DNA of 64,000 nt, taken from Candidatus Parabeggiatoa sp. HSG14. Its GTDB lineage: Bacteria > Pseudomonadota > Gammaproteobacteria > Beggiatoales > Beggiatoaceae. Below, piece after piece: positions 17,801 through 32,800 of this stretch (its first letter is position 1; each line of letters starts with the position of its first letter). A program made the translations under genes and the position numbers. The DNA lies in the NCBI GenBank assembly GCA_030378085.1, contig JAUCGK010000001.1:1-64000 (forward strand), in the 5' to 3' direction. The notes beneath the pieces were generated by a model that worked only from the letters and a program-made list of their open reading frames with translations, made no database searches and was not told where the DNA came from.

Positions 17801-20800
17801 TCATAAAGTTCAGTTAAATCAATAATTTCTATTGGATTATAAACAGGTAATACCTGTACAACCGCTTGCCCTTCGACTTCTGGAAAACTCAGACGTAAAT
17901 TTAAATGACGCTCAATTAAATGAATAAACGCTTGTTGCAAAGCGGTGATATTTAATTCTCCTTCAAGGCGTAACGCTGCTGGCATATTATAAGTTGCACT
18001 GGGGCCTTCCAATTGGGCTAAAAACCAGAGTCTTTGTTGGGCAAAAGATAATACCAATGGTTCGTCTTTGCTTAAAGGAGTGATGTTTGGTAATTCAGAG
18101 TGGCATTGTTGTTGAGTGAGCCATTGCGATTGTTCTCGAATTGTAGCTTGTTCAAAAACCGCTTTTAACGGCATTTCTATTTGGAAGCTTTCACGAATGC
18201 GAGACACCAGTTGGGTGGCTAATAAAGAATGTCCACCTGCTTCAAAAAAGTTGATATGAAGGTTGGTCACTTTTATCCCTAACACTTGCGACCAAAGTAA
18301 ACACAAAAGCTGTTCTGTTTCTGTTTGTGGAGCGACAGATTCGATTTCAACTGCCAAATCAGGTACGGGCAAAGCTTTGCGATCAATTTTACCATTAGGC
18401 ATTAAAGGCAATTTCTCAAGCACCGTAATATGAGTCGGTATCATATAATCTGGTAGCTGCGTTTTCAACCAAGTCTTCAGATCGGTAATCAGTGAGTTTG
18501 GCTCACTTGTCTTATCGTTTCCTTCCGAACTATTATCTGATAACTGATGACTTACAAGGTATGCCACTAACCGAGGGTTCTTCTTTTTATCATAAAGAGT
18601 CACCACCGCTTCTTTTACTGAATCATACTGAAGCAACGTAGATTCAATCTCACCCAATTCAATACGGAAGCCTCTCAATTTCACTTGATGATCGATTCTG
18701 CCTAAATATTCAAGATTACCGTCAGGGAGCCAACGCGCTAAATCACCTGTTTTATAAAGACGTTGTTTGTTACCAAACAATTCGATTTCGATGAATTTTT
18801 CGGCAGTCAAGTCTGGACGATTGAGATAACCTCTTGCTAATCCGGTACCAGCAATGCATAGTTCGCCTGGAACACCTAGCAGTGTTAGGTTGTGGTAGGC
18901 ATCTAAGATATAAATTTGAGTGTTGGATATGGGACGACCAATTGTAATAGGTTGATTCTTTTCACAACGCCAATAGGTGCTATCAATAGTGGTTTCTGTC
19001 GGACCATAGAGGTTATAAAACTTTACATTTAGGTTGCTGTTGTAGACAGTTTCTCGCAATTGGTTTGTTAAAGCTTCAGCACCACAAGTCAAATAACGTA
19101 AAGAAATTTGGTTATTAAAATCAGGTAGTTCTAATAGCATCTTCAAGAGGGAAGGAACAACGAACAAGACTGTCACATGATTTTCCCGAATCATTTTGAC
19201 TAAATACGTGGGTTCTCTATGCCCAGAAGGTTTAGCCATTAATAATGTGCCACCTACCATCAAAGGTGCATAAAATTCACAAACTGAGGCATCAAAAGTA
19301 AAAAGGGTTTTCTGTAAGATTCTATCTTGAGCAGATAAAGCAAAAGTATCTTGCATCCACAACATGTGGTTCAACAGTGGGAGATGTTCAATCATCACTC
19401 CCTTTGGTTTTCCTGTTGAACCCGATGTATAAATCACATAAGCCAAGTTGTCAGGGCTACTTTGCCTTTTTGGATTTTCTTTAGAATACAAAGCAATCTT
19501 TTCCCACTCGCTATCCATATAAACAACGCTTGCGTCAACAACTGCTAATTGCTCAAGCAAATTGCTTTGAGTTAACAGCACTGGCACTTGACTATCTTTC
19601 AACATAAATTGTAAACGTGAAGCCGGATAATCAGGATCAAGCGGTACATAAGCTCCTCCTGCTTTTAAAATACCCAATAAACCAATCACCATCTCTAAAG
19701 AGCGTTCTACACAAATACCCACTAGGGTTTCAGCACCAACTCCCAAACTTATCAAATAATGCGCTAACTGATTCGCTTTGGCATTTAATTCAAGATAGCT
19801 CAGTTGTTGTTCTTCAAAAACCACCGCAATATTATCAGGTGTTTTATCAACTTGTGCTTGGAATAAATCTACCATCGTTTTATCAACTGGATAATTTGCT
19901 TCTGTTCGATTCCAAGCAATTAATTGTTGAAGTGAAGCTTCAGTTAATAGAGGTAACTGTGCAATGGATTCTGAGGAATCACTGACAATAGCCTCTAATA
20001 AAACTTGGAAATGTTCAGACATGCCTTGTATGGAGTCTTGACTGAACAAGTCCGTACTATATTCCCAATCACAAATTAAAATCTCACCGTACTCAACAAC
20101 ACTCAGCGTTAAATCAAATTTGGCGACTGTACTTTCTGATTCCACTAAAGAAAGCTTTAATTCAGTCAAATCAAGTGTTTCTGTGGGTGCATTTTGGAGT
20201 ACTAACATCACTTGAAATAGGGGCGAATAACTTAAATCGCGTGATGGATTCAGTTGTTCAACCAAATATTCAAACGGAACATCTTGATGTGCATAAGCTT
20301 CTAAAGCCGTTTTTCTCACTTGTTTCAGTAATTCATTGACTGATTGTTCACCCTGAACTTGCGTTCGTAATATCAGCGTATTGACGAAAAAGCCAATGAT
20401 TTCTTCCGTTTGATAATGAGTTCGGTTAGCAATGGGACTGCCTATCAGAATATCCTCTTGTCCACTGTAACGAGATAAGAGAATAGAAAAAGCAGTCAGC
20501 AACATCATATATAATGTTACTTCTTGTTGTTGACTCAGTTGTTTTAACTTGAGCGTCAAATCAGCCGATAACGTTGTTTGCAGATGACTACCCTGATAGC
20601 TCATCGCATTTGGTCTGGGATAATCGGTAGGTAATTCCAATAACTCTGGAGAACCCATCAATTTATGTTTCCAGTAAGCCAGTTGATGTTCCAAAACTTC
20701 ACCCGTTAACCAATCTCTTTGCCAAGCGGCATAATCCGGATATTGAATGGGGAGTTTTGGTAATTTGACTTCCTGATTTTGACAATAAGCAGCGTATAAA

Positions 20801-23800
20801 GTACAAAATGAACGCACCAAAACGCCAATGGACCAACCATCACTGATGATATGATGCATATTGACTAACAACAAATGTGTCTTGGTAGAAAGTTTTAGTA
20901 ATTGGATACGCAGTAAGGGGCCAGTTGTTAAATCAAATGGTGCTATTGTATGTGTTTTGACCAAATGCTCAACTTGGTTTTGTTGTTTGATGTCGTCAAG
21001 TTCAGTTAAATCAACTATTTCAGTTGGATTATAAACAGGTAATACTTGTACAATTGCTTGTCCCTTCACTTCTGGAAAACATAGACGTAAATTTAAATGA
21101 CGTTCAATCAAATAAGTAAACGTTCTCTGCAAAGCGAGCAGATTCAATTCTCCTTCAAGACGTAATGCAGCTGGCATATTATAAGTTGCACTGGGGCCTT
21201 CCAATTGCGCTAAAAACCAAAGTCGTTGTTGGGCAAAAGATAATTCCAACAGTTCGTCTTTGGTTAAGGGAGTGATATTTGGCAATTCGGTTTGACGTTG
21301 TTGTTTTTCCAGCCATTGCGCTTGTTCTTGAACCGTCGCTTGTTCAAAAATTACTTTAAGTGGCATGTCCACTTGGAAACTATCACGAATACGAGATGCT
21401 AATTGGGTAGCTAATAAAGAATGACCACCTGCTTCAAAAAAATGCGTATTAAGACTCGTCACTTCAACATCTAACACTTGTGACCACAACAAACAGAGAA
21501 GGCGTTCTGTCTCAGTTTCTGCTATGATAGATTTACCTTCAATCCTAAATTCAGGATCAGGTAACGCCTTACGATCAATTTTGCCATTAGGCGTTAAAGG
21601 TAATTTCTCAAGCACCGTAAAATGAGCAGGTATCATATAATCTGGCAAACGATCAGAAAGCCAAGTACGCAATTCAGGAATCAGTGAAGTTGGCTCACTC
21701 ACTGCATTATTCAGTTCACTGACAATATAAGCAGCTAAACGTGGATTTTTTTCTAGATCATAAAGCACAACTATAGATTCTTTAACCGCTTCGTGTTGAA
21801 CCAACGTGGCTTCAATTTCACCTAACTCAATGCGAAAACCTCTCAATTTCACTTGTTCATCAATTCGTCCTAAGTATTCAAGGTGTCCATTGGGGAGCCA
21901 ACGTGCTAAGTCACCAGTTTTATAAAAACGTTGTTTTTTGCCAAACAGTTCGACTTCGGTGAATTTTTCTGCTGTGAGTTCTGGACGATTGAGGTAACCA
22001 CGAGTAACACCAGCACCACCAATATGCATCTCACCTGGTACGCCAATTGGTAGGAGTTTTTGATGACTATCAAATACCCAAACTTGTAAATCTGGAATCG
22101 GACAACCAATAATACTTGAATTATGGATGAGTTCGCTTGTTAAGGGATAATAAGTGACATGTACTGTTGTTTCAGTAATGCCATACATGTTGACTAATTG
22201 AGGCTGCTTATCATCATGGCGGCTGAACCAGGGTTGTAAAGTGGCAAAATCCAGAGCTTCACCACCAAAGATGACTAACCGCAAAGAGAGTTCATCAGGT
22301 TGATTATCAACATTGATTAATTGTTTAAAAGCAGAAGGTGTTTGATTAAGTACCGTTACACCTTGTTTTATAAGTAATTGATAAAATTCTTCGGGAGTAC
22401 GGCTGGTCAAATACGGCACAATAATGAGTTTAGCCCCATAGAGCAACGCTCCCCATAATTCCCATACCGAAAAATCAAACGCATAAGAATGAAACAGTGT
22501 CCAAACATCTTGGTGATTAAAATGATACCATGTATCTGTCGCCGCAAATAAACGAGTGACATTATAGTGAGTGACTTGACATCCTTTTGGTTTTCCTGTT
22601 GAACCTGATGTATAAATGATATAAGCCAAGTTGTCAGGGCTACTTTGCCTTTTTGGATTTTCTTTAGAATACAAAGCAATCTTTTCCCACTCGCTATCCA
22701 TATAAACAACGCTTGCGTCAACAACTGCTAATTGCTCAAGCAAATTGCTTTGAGTTAACAGCACTGGCACTTGACTATCTTTCAACATAAATTGTAAACG
22801 TGAAGCCGGATAATCAGGATCAAGCGGCACATAAGCTCCTCCCGCTTTTAAAATACCCAATAAACCAATCGCCATTTCTAAAGAACGTTCTACACAAATA
22901 CCCACTAAGGTTTCTGCTCTCACTCCCAAACTCATTAAGTAATGCGCTAATTGATTCGCTTTGGTATTCAATTCAAGATAAGTCAATTGTTGGTTTTCAA
23001 AAACCACCGCAATATTATCAGGCATTTTCTCAACTTGTGTTTGGAATACATCCACTATCGTTTGATTGCTTGGATAATCCGTTTCAGTCTGATTCCACGC
23101 GATTAATTGTTGTTGTTCTGCTTTGGTAAGTAATGGCAATTGATACCACGCAAAATCGGGTTCTGCGATGATACCCTCTAGTAAATGGCTTAAATGAGCT
23201 AACATTTGTTCCATACGACTAAAACGATTTTTATCGTAGGTGAGGGTAAAATGTAGTGCCTTTTCTTTAGGAACGATTACCAAAGTGATTGGATAATTGG
23301 TATATTCAATGCCTTTAACATCCGTCAAAAACAATGAAGTCGCTTCTGTCCAACTCTCTGATTTTAGTTTTTCATCCACTGGATAATTTTCAAAAACCAC
23401 CAATGTATCGAATAAACTCACTCCATTAGGGACTTCACTCCAATTTTGAATATCGGCTAAAGAAGAATAAGCATATTGGTCATTTTGCTGTTGTTGCTGC
23501 AAAATCGTTTGTAACACGGTAACAAGTGTCTCTCCCGAAAGATTCACTCGTAACGGCAACGTATTGATAAATAACCCAACCATTTGTTCGATACCCGCAA
23601 CTGGAACTTGTCGCCCGGAAGTCGTTACCCCAAAAACGACATCACTTTCACCACTATAACGCCCTAACAAAATTGCCCAAGCACCTTGTATTAAGGTATT
23701 CAATGTTAAGTGGTGTTGCTGACTAAACGTTTCTAATGAGTGACTTAAGGAGGCATCCAATGTTAAGTCTACAATTTGATAATTCGCTGGCTGAACACTG

Positions 23801-26800
23801 GATTTTCCTATTGGCAATGACGTGGGTGTTGAGAAACCTTTCAATTGTTCTTGCCAATACGATTGCGCTTTGGCAAAATCTTGTTGGACTAACCAATTTA
23901 TATAATTTCGATAAGAACGAACCGGCGGTAAATGAGGGAGTTGTTCTTGCCGATAAGCTTGGTAAACTTCCAATAATTCTGTAAACAGAATCGGCAAACA
24001 CCAACCATCTATCAGCAAATGATGATGATTCCACACAAAACGATATTGTTTCTCAGCTTCTCGAATCAGTTGACAACGCATTAAAGGGGCTTGGTTTAGT
24101 TCAAAACCCTGTTGACGTTCTTCCTTGAGCAAAGTATCTAATTGCAGTTGACGTTGTTCAGTGGATAAATCACTCCAATCAAAATATTGCCAGGGCAATG
24201 AGACTTGTTGACAAACTAATTGCAGTGGTTTTTCGTTATCGATCCAAAAAGCAGTGCGTAACACTGTATAACGTTCTACAAGAAATTCCCAAGCTTGACG
24301 AAAAGCATCTTCTTTTAAATCACCAGTGAAACCACAATGAAATTGTTCAAAATAAATCCCGCTTTCTGGTGCATATAATGTATGAAAGAGCATTCCCTGT
24401 TGCATTGGGGATAACGGATAAATATCCGCTATGTTTTTACCGTAAATGTTCGCAAGCGGATCAAGCTGACTTTGGGAAAGTATTGTCAACGGGAAATCTG
24501 AAGGAGTGTAACCATAATGGGTAGTACAATGTTCAATCAAAAGTTGAAGTTGTTGCTGATAATTATCCGCCAACTCTTCAATGGTTTGTGCTTGATATTG
24601 CTCCCCACTATAGCTCCAAGTTAAACTTAAACAGCCATTGACTGTTTGCCCATTAATTTCAATCAAATATTCACGTTTACCCTGTAAACCTTGACTCTTA
24701 CCAGCCTCTTCTGGTGCCAGTGTCCAATCACTTTGTGAGACAATTTGGTCAAATTGTCCAAGATAATTGAAGAGAATTTGTCCTTGTGGTAAATTTTCTT
24801 GGCATAAGTAACGCAATACGCCATAACCCACACCGTCATCCGGTACTTGCCGCAATTGTTCTTTAATCGCTTTTAAGCAAGCACCTAAATCGGTTTCCGT
24901 TGGCAATGTCAATGACCATGTATATAGTGACGTAAACCAACCGACAGTACGTGATAAATCAAGCTCATGAAATAACTCAGCCCGTCCATGACTTTCAAGG
25001 GCTATGAGATTTGTTTTATGCCCAGTCCAAGCCCGCAAGGTAAGCATTAAGGCGGTGAGCAATATATCATTGATTTGAGTGTGATAAGCGACTGGCGTTT
25101 CAGTGAGTAAACGTTGAGTCGTTTCGGTTGACATTGATATCGTATAATGTCGGGTGTCAACGATTTGGTTACTACCTGTTGGGTTGTCTATGGGTAACGG
25201 ATTACCTATTGGCAACGCTTGCCAATGCTTAGCTTGTTCGGTTAAGGCGATGCTATTTGTCCACTGACTCAAATGTTCTGCCCACGCTTTAAAAGCACTG
25301 GTTTTATTTGGTAACTTAAGGGTTTTATTAGCAATCGCTTGGTGGTAAGTCGTTTCCAAATCTTCCAATAAAATACGCCAAGACACGCCATCAACAGCCA
25401 AATGATGAATACACCACAGTAAACGAGCTTCTGTACTCAATTGAAAAAAGACTAAGCGTACCAATGGCCCTTTTTCCAAATTTAAACTGGCTTGCCAAAA
25501 GTCAATCCGTTCTTTCAAAGTTTGGGTTTGTACAGTTTCATCTTCGTTACTTAAATCTTCCCAATGAACGGGTATATCGTCCTCTAGCCCCGCTTGCTTT
25601 TGTTGCCAAGCATCTGCTACTTGATAATAACGGAGACGGAGTGCGTCATGATGTTCAAGCATTATCGCTAATGCTTTTTTAAGAGCAGCTTGATCCAACT
25701 GTGTAGGTACGCTAAGTAATATCGCTTGATTAAAATACCAAGGTTCGGCGAGTTGTTTTGCAAAAAAGGCTTGTTGAATGGGAGTGAACGGTACAACACC
25801 TGTGATTAAGCCTTGTTCAGCTACCGTAACACTACTTGTACGTACTACTTGTGCCAATTCAGCGACAGTTTGATGCTCAAATATATCACGCACACTGAGT
25901 TCTAACCCTTGAGTACGAACACGCGCTACGATTTGTATACTTAAGATAGAATCGCCACCGCGTTCAAAAAAGTTATCAAAAACACCAATGTCTGTTTGTT
26001 TGAGAACATGACTCCAGACTTCAACCAGACATTGTTCGATTGGAGTACGTGGTGCTACATAGCCTTTTGAAAGTGTTGTTAAATCGGGAGCAGGTAACGC
26101 CTTGCGATCAATCTTGCCATTAGTCGTTAAAGGTAATTTCTCCAGCTCCATAAAATGAGCAGGTATCATATATTCAGGCAAACTTTTAGACAGCCATGCA
26201 CGCAATTCAGAAAAAAGTGAGGATTCTTCAGTACTTCTTAATTTTTCACTTTTCACTTTTAACTTTTCACTTAATGTGACATAAGCGGCTAAACGTGGAT
26301 TAGTTTCTTTATCATAAAGTACGACAACAGTTTCTTTAACCGCTTCATGTTGACTCAAGGTAGCTTCAATTTCACCCAACTCAATGCGAAAACCTCTCAA
26401 TTTCACTTGTTCATCAATTCGTCCTAAGTATTCAAGGTGTCCATTGGGGAGCCAACGTGCTAAATCTCCGGTTTTGTAAAAACGTTGTTTTTTGCCAAAC
26501 AGTTCGACTTCGGTGAATTTTTCTGCTGTGAGTTCAGGACGATTGAGATAACCACGAGTAACACCCGCACCGCTAATATGCATCTCACCTGGTACGCCAA
26601 TTGGTAGGAGTTTTTGATGACTATCAAGCACCCAAACTTGTAAATCTGGAATCGGACAACCAATAAAACTTGAATTATGGATGAGTTTGCTTGTTAAGGG
26701 ATAGTAAGTGACATGTACCGTTGTTTCAGTAATACCATACATGTTGACTAATTGTGGCTGCTTATCATCATGGCGGCTAAACCAGGGTTGTAAAGTTGCA

Positions 26801-29800
26801 AAATCCAGGGCTTCACCACCAAAGATGACTAACCGTAAAGAAAGTTCATCAGGTTGATTATCAACATTTATTAATTGTTTAAAAGCAGAAGGTGTTTGAT
26901 TAAGTACCGTTACCCCTTGTTTTATAAGTAATTGATAAAATTCTTCGGGAGTACGACTGGTCAAATACGGCACAATAATGAGTTTAGCCCCATAAAGTAA
27001 CGCACCCCATAATTCCCAAACCGAAAAATCAAAGGCATAAGAATGAAACAGTGTCCAAACATCTTGGTGATTAAAATGATACCATGCTTCTGTCGCCGCA
27101 AATAAACGGGTGACATTATAGTGAGTGACTTGACACCCTTTTGGTTTTCCTGTTGAACCCGATGTGTAAATGATATAAGCCAAATTTTCAGGTACACTTT
27201 GTCTTTTTGGATTTTCTTTAGAATACGCCGAAATCTTTTCCCACTCGCTATCCACATAAATAACGCTTGCGTCAATAACTGCTAATTGCTCAAGCAAATT
27301 GCTTTGAGTTAACAGCACTGGCACTTGACTATCTTTCAACATAAATTGTAAACGTGAAGCCGGATAATCAGGATCAAGCGGCACATAAGCTCCTCCCGCT
27401 TTTAAAATACCCAATAAACCAATCGCCATTTCTAAAGAACGCTCAACACAAATACCCACTAAGGTTTCTGCTCTCACTCCCAAACTCATTAAGTAATGCG
27501 CTAATTGATTGGCTTTAGCATTCAACTCAAAATAAGTCAATTGCTGGTTTTCAAAAACCACCGCAATATTATCAGGCATTTTCTCAACTTGTGTTTGGAA
27601 CAAATCCACTATCGTTTGATTGCTTGGATAATCCGTTTCAGTCTGATTCCACGCGATTAATTGTTGTTGTTCTTTTTTAGTGAGTAATGGCAATTGATAC
27701 CACGCACAAGTGGATTCTGCGATTATACCTTCTAGTAACTGGCTCAAATGGAGCAACATTTGTTCCATACTCACCTGACTAAAACGATTACTGTCATAAG
27801 TCAGTTTGAAATGTAGTGCCTCTTTGGGGATTACCGCCAAAGTGATTGGATAATTGGTATATTCAATTCCTTGTACATCAGTCAAAGACAATGAAGCCGC
27901 TTCAGTCCAATTATCCGATTTGAGTTTTTCATCCACCGGATAATTTTCAAATACCATCAGAGAGTCAAACAAACTTACTCCATTCGGGACTTCACTCCAA
28001 TTTTGAATATCAACTAAAGAAGAGTAAGCATATTGGTCATTTTGCTGTTGTTGCTGCAAAATTGTTTGTAATACGGCAACAAGTGTCTCTCCCGAAAGAT
28101 TCACTCGTAACGGTAATGTATTTATAAACAATCCCACCATTTGCTCAATACCCGCAACTGGCACTTGTCGCCCGGAAGTCGTTACCCCAAAAATGATGTC
28201 GCTTTCACCACTATAACGCCCTAATAAAATTGCCCAAGCACCTTGTATTAAGGTATTCAATGTTAAGTGGTGTTGCTGACTAAACGTTTCTAATGAGTGA
28301 CTTAAAGATGCGTCCAATGTTAAGTCTACAATTTGATAACTTGCTGGCTGAACACTGGATTGTCCTATGGGCAATGGCGTGGGTGTTGAGAAACCTTTCA
28401 ATTGTTCTTGCCAATACGATTGTGCTTTGGCAAAATCCTGTTGGACTAACCAATTGATATAACTTCGATAAGAACTAACAGGCGGTAAATGAGGGAGTTG
28501 TCCCTGTTGATAGGCTTGATAAATCTCCAATAATTCCGTAAATAGAATCGGCAAACACCAACCATCCATCAGCAAATGATGATGATTCCACACAAAACGG
28601 TATTGTTTCTCAGCTTCCCGAATCAATTGAAGGTGCATTAAAGGGGCTTGATTCAGTTCAAAACCTTGTTGACGTTCCTCTCGTAATAAAGTCTCTAATT
28701 GCAATTGACGTTGTTCAGTGGATAAATCACTCCAATCCAAAGATTGCCAAGGCAATGATGTTTGTCGACAAACCAGTTGCAATGGTTTCTCGCCCTCAAT
28801 CCAAAAAGCGGTGCGTAAAATCGTATGACGTTCTACAAGAAACTCCCAAGCTTGACGAAAAGCCTCCTCATTTAAATCACCCGTAAAACCACAATGAAAT
28901 TGTTCAAAATAAATCCCGCTTTCCGGTGCATATAAGGTATGAAAGAGCATTCCTTGTTGCATGGGAGACAACGGATAAATATCCGCTATATTTTTACCGT
29001 AAGTGTTAGCAAGTGGATCAAGCTGACTTTGGGAAAGTACTGTCAATGGGAAATCTGAAGGGGTATAACCATAATGGGTGGTACAATGTTCAATCAAAAG
29101 TTGAAGTTGTTGCTGATAATCATTTGCCAACTTTTCAATGGTTTGTGCTTGATATTGCTCCCCACTATAGCTCCAAGTTAAACTTAAACAGCCATTGACT
29201 GTTTGCCCATTAATTTCAATCAAGTATTCTCGTTTACCTTGTAAACTTTGACTTCTACCAGCCTCTTCTGGTGCAAGTGTCCAATCACTTTGTGAGACAA
29301 TTTGGTCAAATTGTCCAAGATAATTGAATAGGATTTGTCCTTGTGGTAAATTTTCTTGACACAGATAACGCAATACGCCATAACCCACACCGTCATCTGG
29401 CACTTGCCGCAATTGTTCTTTAATGGCTTTTAAGCAAGCACCTAAATCGGTGGTTTCCGTTGGCAATGTCAATGACCAAGTATATAGTGACGTAAACCAA
29501 CCGACAGTGCGTGATAAGTCAAGTTCGTTGAATAACTCAGCCCGTCCATGACTTTCAAGGTCTATGAGATTTTTTTTATCCCCAGTCCAAGTCCACAATG
29601 AGAGCATTAATGCAGTCAGCAATATATCATTGATTTGAGTGTGATAAGCCGCTGGCGTTTCAGTGAGTAAACGTTGAGTCGTTTCTTTTGACATTGATAT
29701 CGTATAATGTCGGGTGTCAACGATTTGATTACTACCTGTCGGGTTGTCTATGGGTAACGGATTACCCGTTGGCAATGCTTGCCAATGCTTGGCTTGGATG

Positions 29801-32800
29801 GTTAAGGCTGTGCTGCGAGCATATTGACTTAAATGTTCCGCCCACGCTTTAAAAGCACTGGTTTTATTTGGCAAGTTAAGGGGTTTATTAGCAATCGCTT
29901 GATGATAAGTCGTTTCCAAATCTTCCAATAAAATACGCCAAGACACGCCATCAACAGCCAGATGATGAATACACCACAGTAAACGAGCTTCTGTACTCAA
30001 TTGAAAAAAGACTAAACGTACCAATGGCCCTGTTTCCAAATTCAAACTCGCTTGCCAAAAGTCAATCCGTTCCTTCAAGGTTTGGGTTTGCGCTTCTCTT
30101 GATAAATGGCTCAAGTCTTCCTGATGGAATGGTAATTCATCCCCTTGTGTCGTTTGCTTTTGTTGCCATACATCTGCTACTTGATAATAACGAAGACGTA
30201 ACGCATCATGATGTACAAGAATCGCAGCCAGTGCTTTTTGAAGGGCAGTTTGATCCAAATGTTTGGGTACGTTAAGTAATATCGCTTGATTAAAATACCA
30301 AGGTTCAATGGGTTGTTTGGCAAAAAAAGCCTGTTGAATGGGAGTCAACTTTACCACACCAGTGATTAAACCTTGTTCAGCTACCGTAACACTACTTGTA
30401 CGTACTACCTGTGCCAATTCAGCGATAGTTTGATGCTCAAATATGTCACGCGCACTGAGTTCCAACCCTTGAGTACGGATACGCGCCACAATTTGTATAC
30501 TTAAGATAGAATCGCCACCACGTTCAAAAAAGTTATCAAAAATACCAATCTTGTCTTGTTTAAGTACTTGACTCCAAATATCAACGAGACATCGTTCGGT
30601 TTCTGTGCGAGGTGCTTCATAACCCTTCGAGAGTGCGGTTAAATCAGGAGATGGCAATGCTCTGCGATCAATTTTACCATTAGGCATTAAAGGCAACTTC
30701 TCAAGCTCCGTAAAATGAGCAGGTATCATATACTCAGGCAAACTTTTAGACAGCCAAGTACGCAATTCAGAAAAAAGTAGTGAAGACTCTTCAGTACTTA
30801 TTAATTTTTCACTTTTCACTTTTAACTTTTCACTTAATATGACGTAAGCAGCTAAACGCGGGTTTTTTTCTAGATCATAAAGCACAACCACAGATTCGTT
30901 AACCGCTTCGTGTTGACTCAAGCTCGCTTCAATTTCTCCCAGTTCAATACGAAAACCTCGAAGTTTCACTTGATGATCTAATCGGCCTAAATATTCCAAG
31001 TTGCCATCGGAAAACCAACGTGCTTTATCACCGGTTTTGTAAAGGCGTTGTTTTTTGCTAAATAATTCAACTTCGATGAATTTTTCTGCGGTGAGTTCAG
31101 GGCGATTGAGATAACCTCTTGATAATCCTTTACCTGCAATACATAATTCGCCCGGAACCCCAGGTGGTGTTAGGTTGTGGTAGGCATCTAAGATGTAAAT
31201 TTGGGTATTGGAGATGGGACGACCAATTGAAATAGGTTGATTCTTTTCACAACGCCAATAGGTACTATCAATAGTGGTTTCTGTTGGGCCATAGAGGTTA
31301 TAAAGCGGAATATTTAGATTCCTGTTGTAGAAAATTTCTCGCAATTGATTTGTTAAAGCTTCAGCACCACATATCAAATAACGCAAAGAAATTATACTAT
31401 TAAACTCAGGTATTTCTAATAGCATCTTCAAAAAAGAAGGAACAACGAACAAGACTGTCACATTATATTTTTGAATGGTTTTAACTAAATAAGTGGGTTC
31501 TTGATGTCCTTGAGGTTTAGCCATCAATAATGTGCCACCTACCATCAAAGGGGCATAAAATTCACAAACAGAAGCATCAAAAGTAAAAGAGGTTTTTTGT
31601 AGCACTCTATCTTGAGCAGAAAATGCAAAAGTATTTTGCATCCATAGCATGTGGTTCAACAGTGAGAGATGTTCAATCATCACTCCCTTGGGTTTTCCTG
31701 TTGAACCCGATGTATAAATAATATAAGCCAAATTTTCAGACCCACTTTTTCTTTTTGGATTTTCTTTAGAATATAAAGCAATCTTTTCCCACTCGCCATC
31801 CACACAAACAACGCTTGCATCAAAAACCGGCAATTGCTCAACCAAATAGCTTTGAGTCAACAGCACTGATACTTGACTATCTTCCAACATAAATTGCAAA
31901 CGGGAGGCTGGGTAATCTGGAGCAAGCGGCACATAAGCACCACCCGCTTTCAGAATACCCAATAAACCAATGACCATTTCTAAAGAACGCTCAACACAAA
32001 TACCCACTAAGGTTTCTGCTCTCACTCCCAAACTCATTAAATAATGCGCCAATTGATTGGCTTTGGCATTCAATTCAAAATAAGTCAATTGTTGGTTTTC
32101 AAAAATCACAGCAACATTATCAGGCGTTTTATCAACTTGTGCCTGGAATACATCCACTATTGTTTGATTGCTTGGATAATCCGTTTTAGTCGTCTGATTC
32201 CAGCTAATTAACTGTTGTTGCTCTGCTTCGGTTAAAAGGGGTAACTGTGCTATTGATGTCTTCGATGAGTCGTTGACAATCGCTTCTAACAAAATTTGTA
32301 AATGTTCGGATAAACGTTCTATAGTCTCTTGACGAAATAAATCGGTACTATACTCCCAATCGCACACTAAAATATGATGGTCTTCGGTCATACTCAGGGT
32401 TAAATCAAACTTAGCAACCGTATCCTCTGATTTTACCAAAGAAACGTTTAACTCTGTTATCTGCTCAAAGTCTGCCATGGGCGTATTTTGTAACACAAAC
32501 ATCACCTGAAACAAGGGAGAATGGCTCAAACTACGAGTAGGATTGAGTTGTTCAACCAAATATTCAAACGGAATATCTTGATGAGCATACGCTTCCAAAG
32601 CCGTTTGTTTGACTTGTTCAAGTAACTGAAGCCAAGTTTGCTGTCCTTGAATATGGACACGTAACACCTGTGTGTTCACAAAAAATCCCATTAAATCTTC
32701 GGTTTGGTAGTGGTTCCTATTCGCATTGGCAGTACCTACCAAAATATCCTCTTGCCCACTGTAACGATACAGTAATATATTAAAAGCACTCAACAACATC

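Noticed and set aside
22407..27275. Conserved short minus-strand frames in the NRPS genes (for example 22407-22724 and 26961-27275)
   Set aside because: These are out-of-frame readings of conserved adenylation core DNA, not independent genes.
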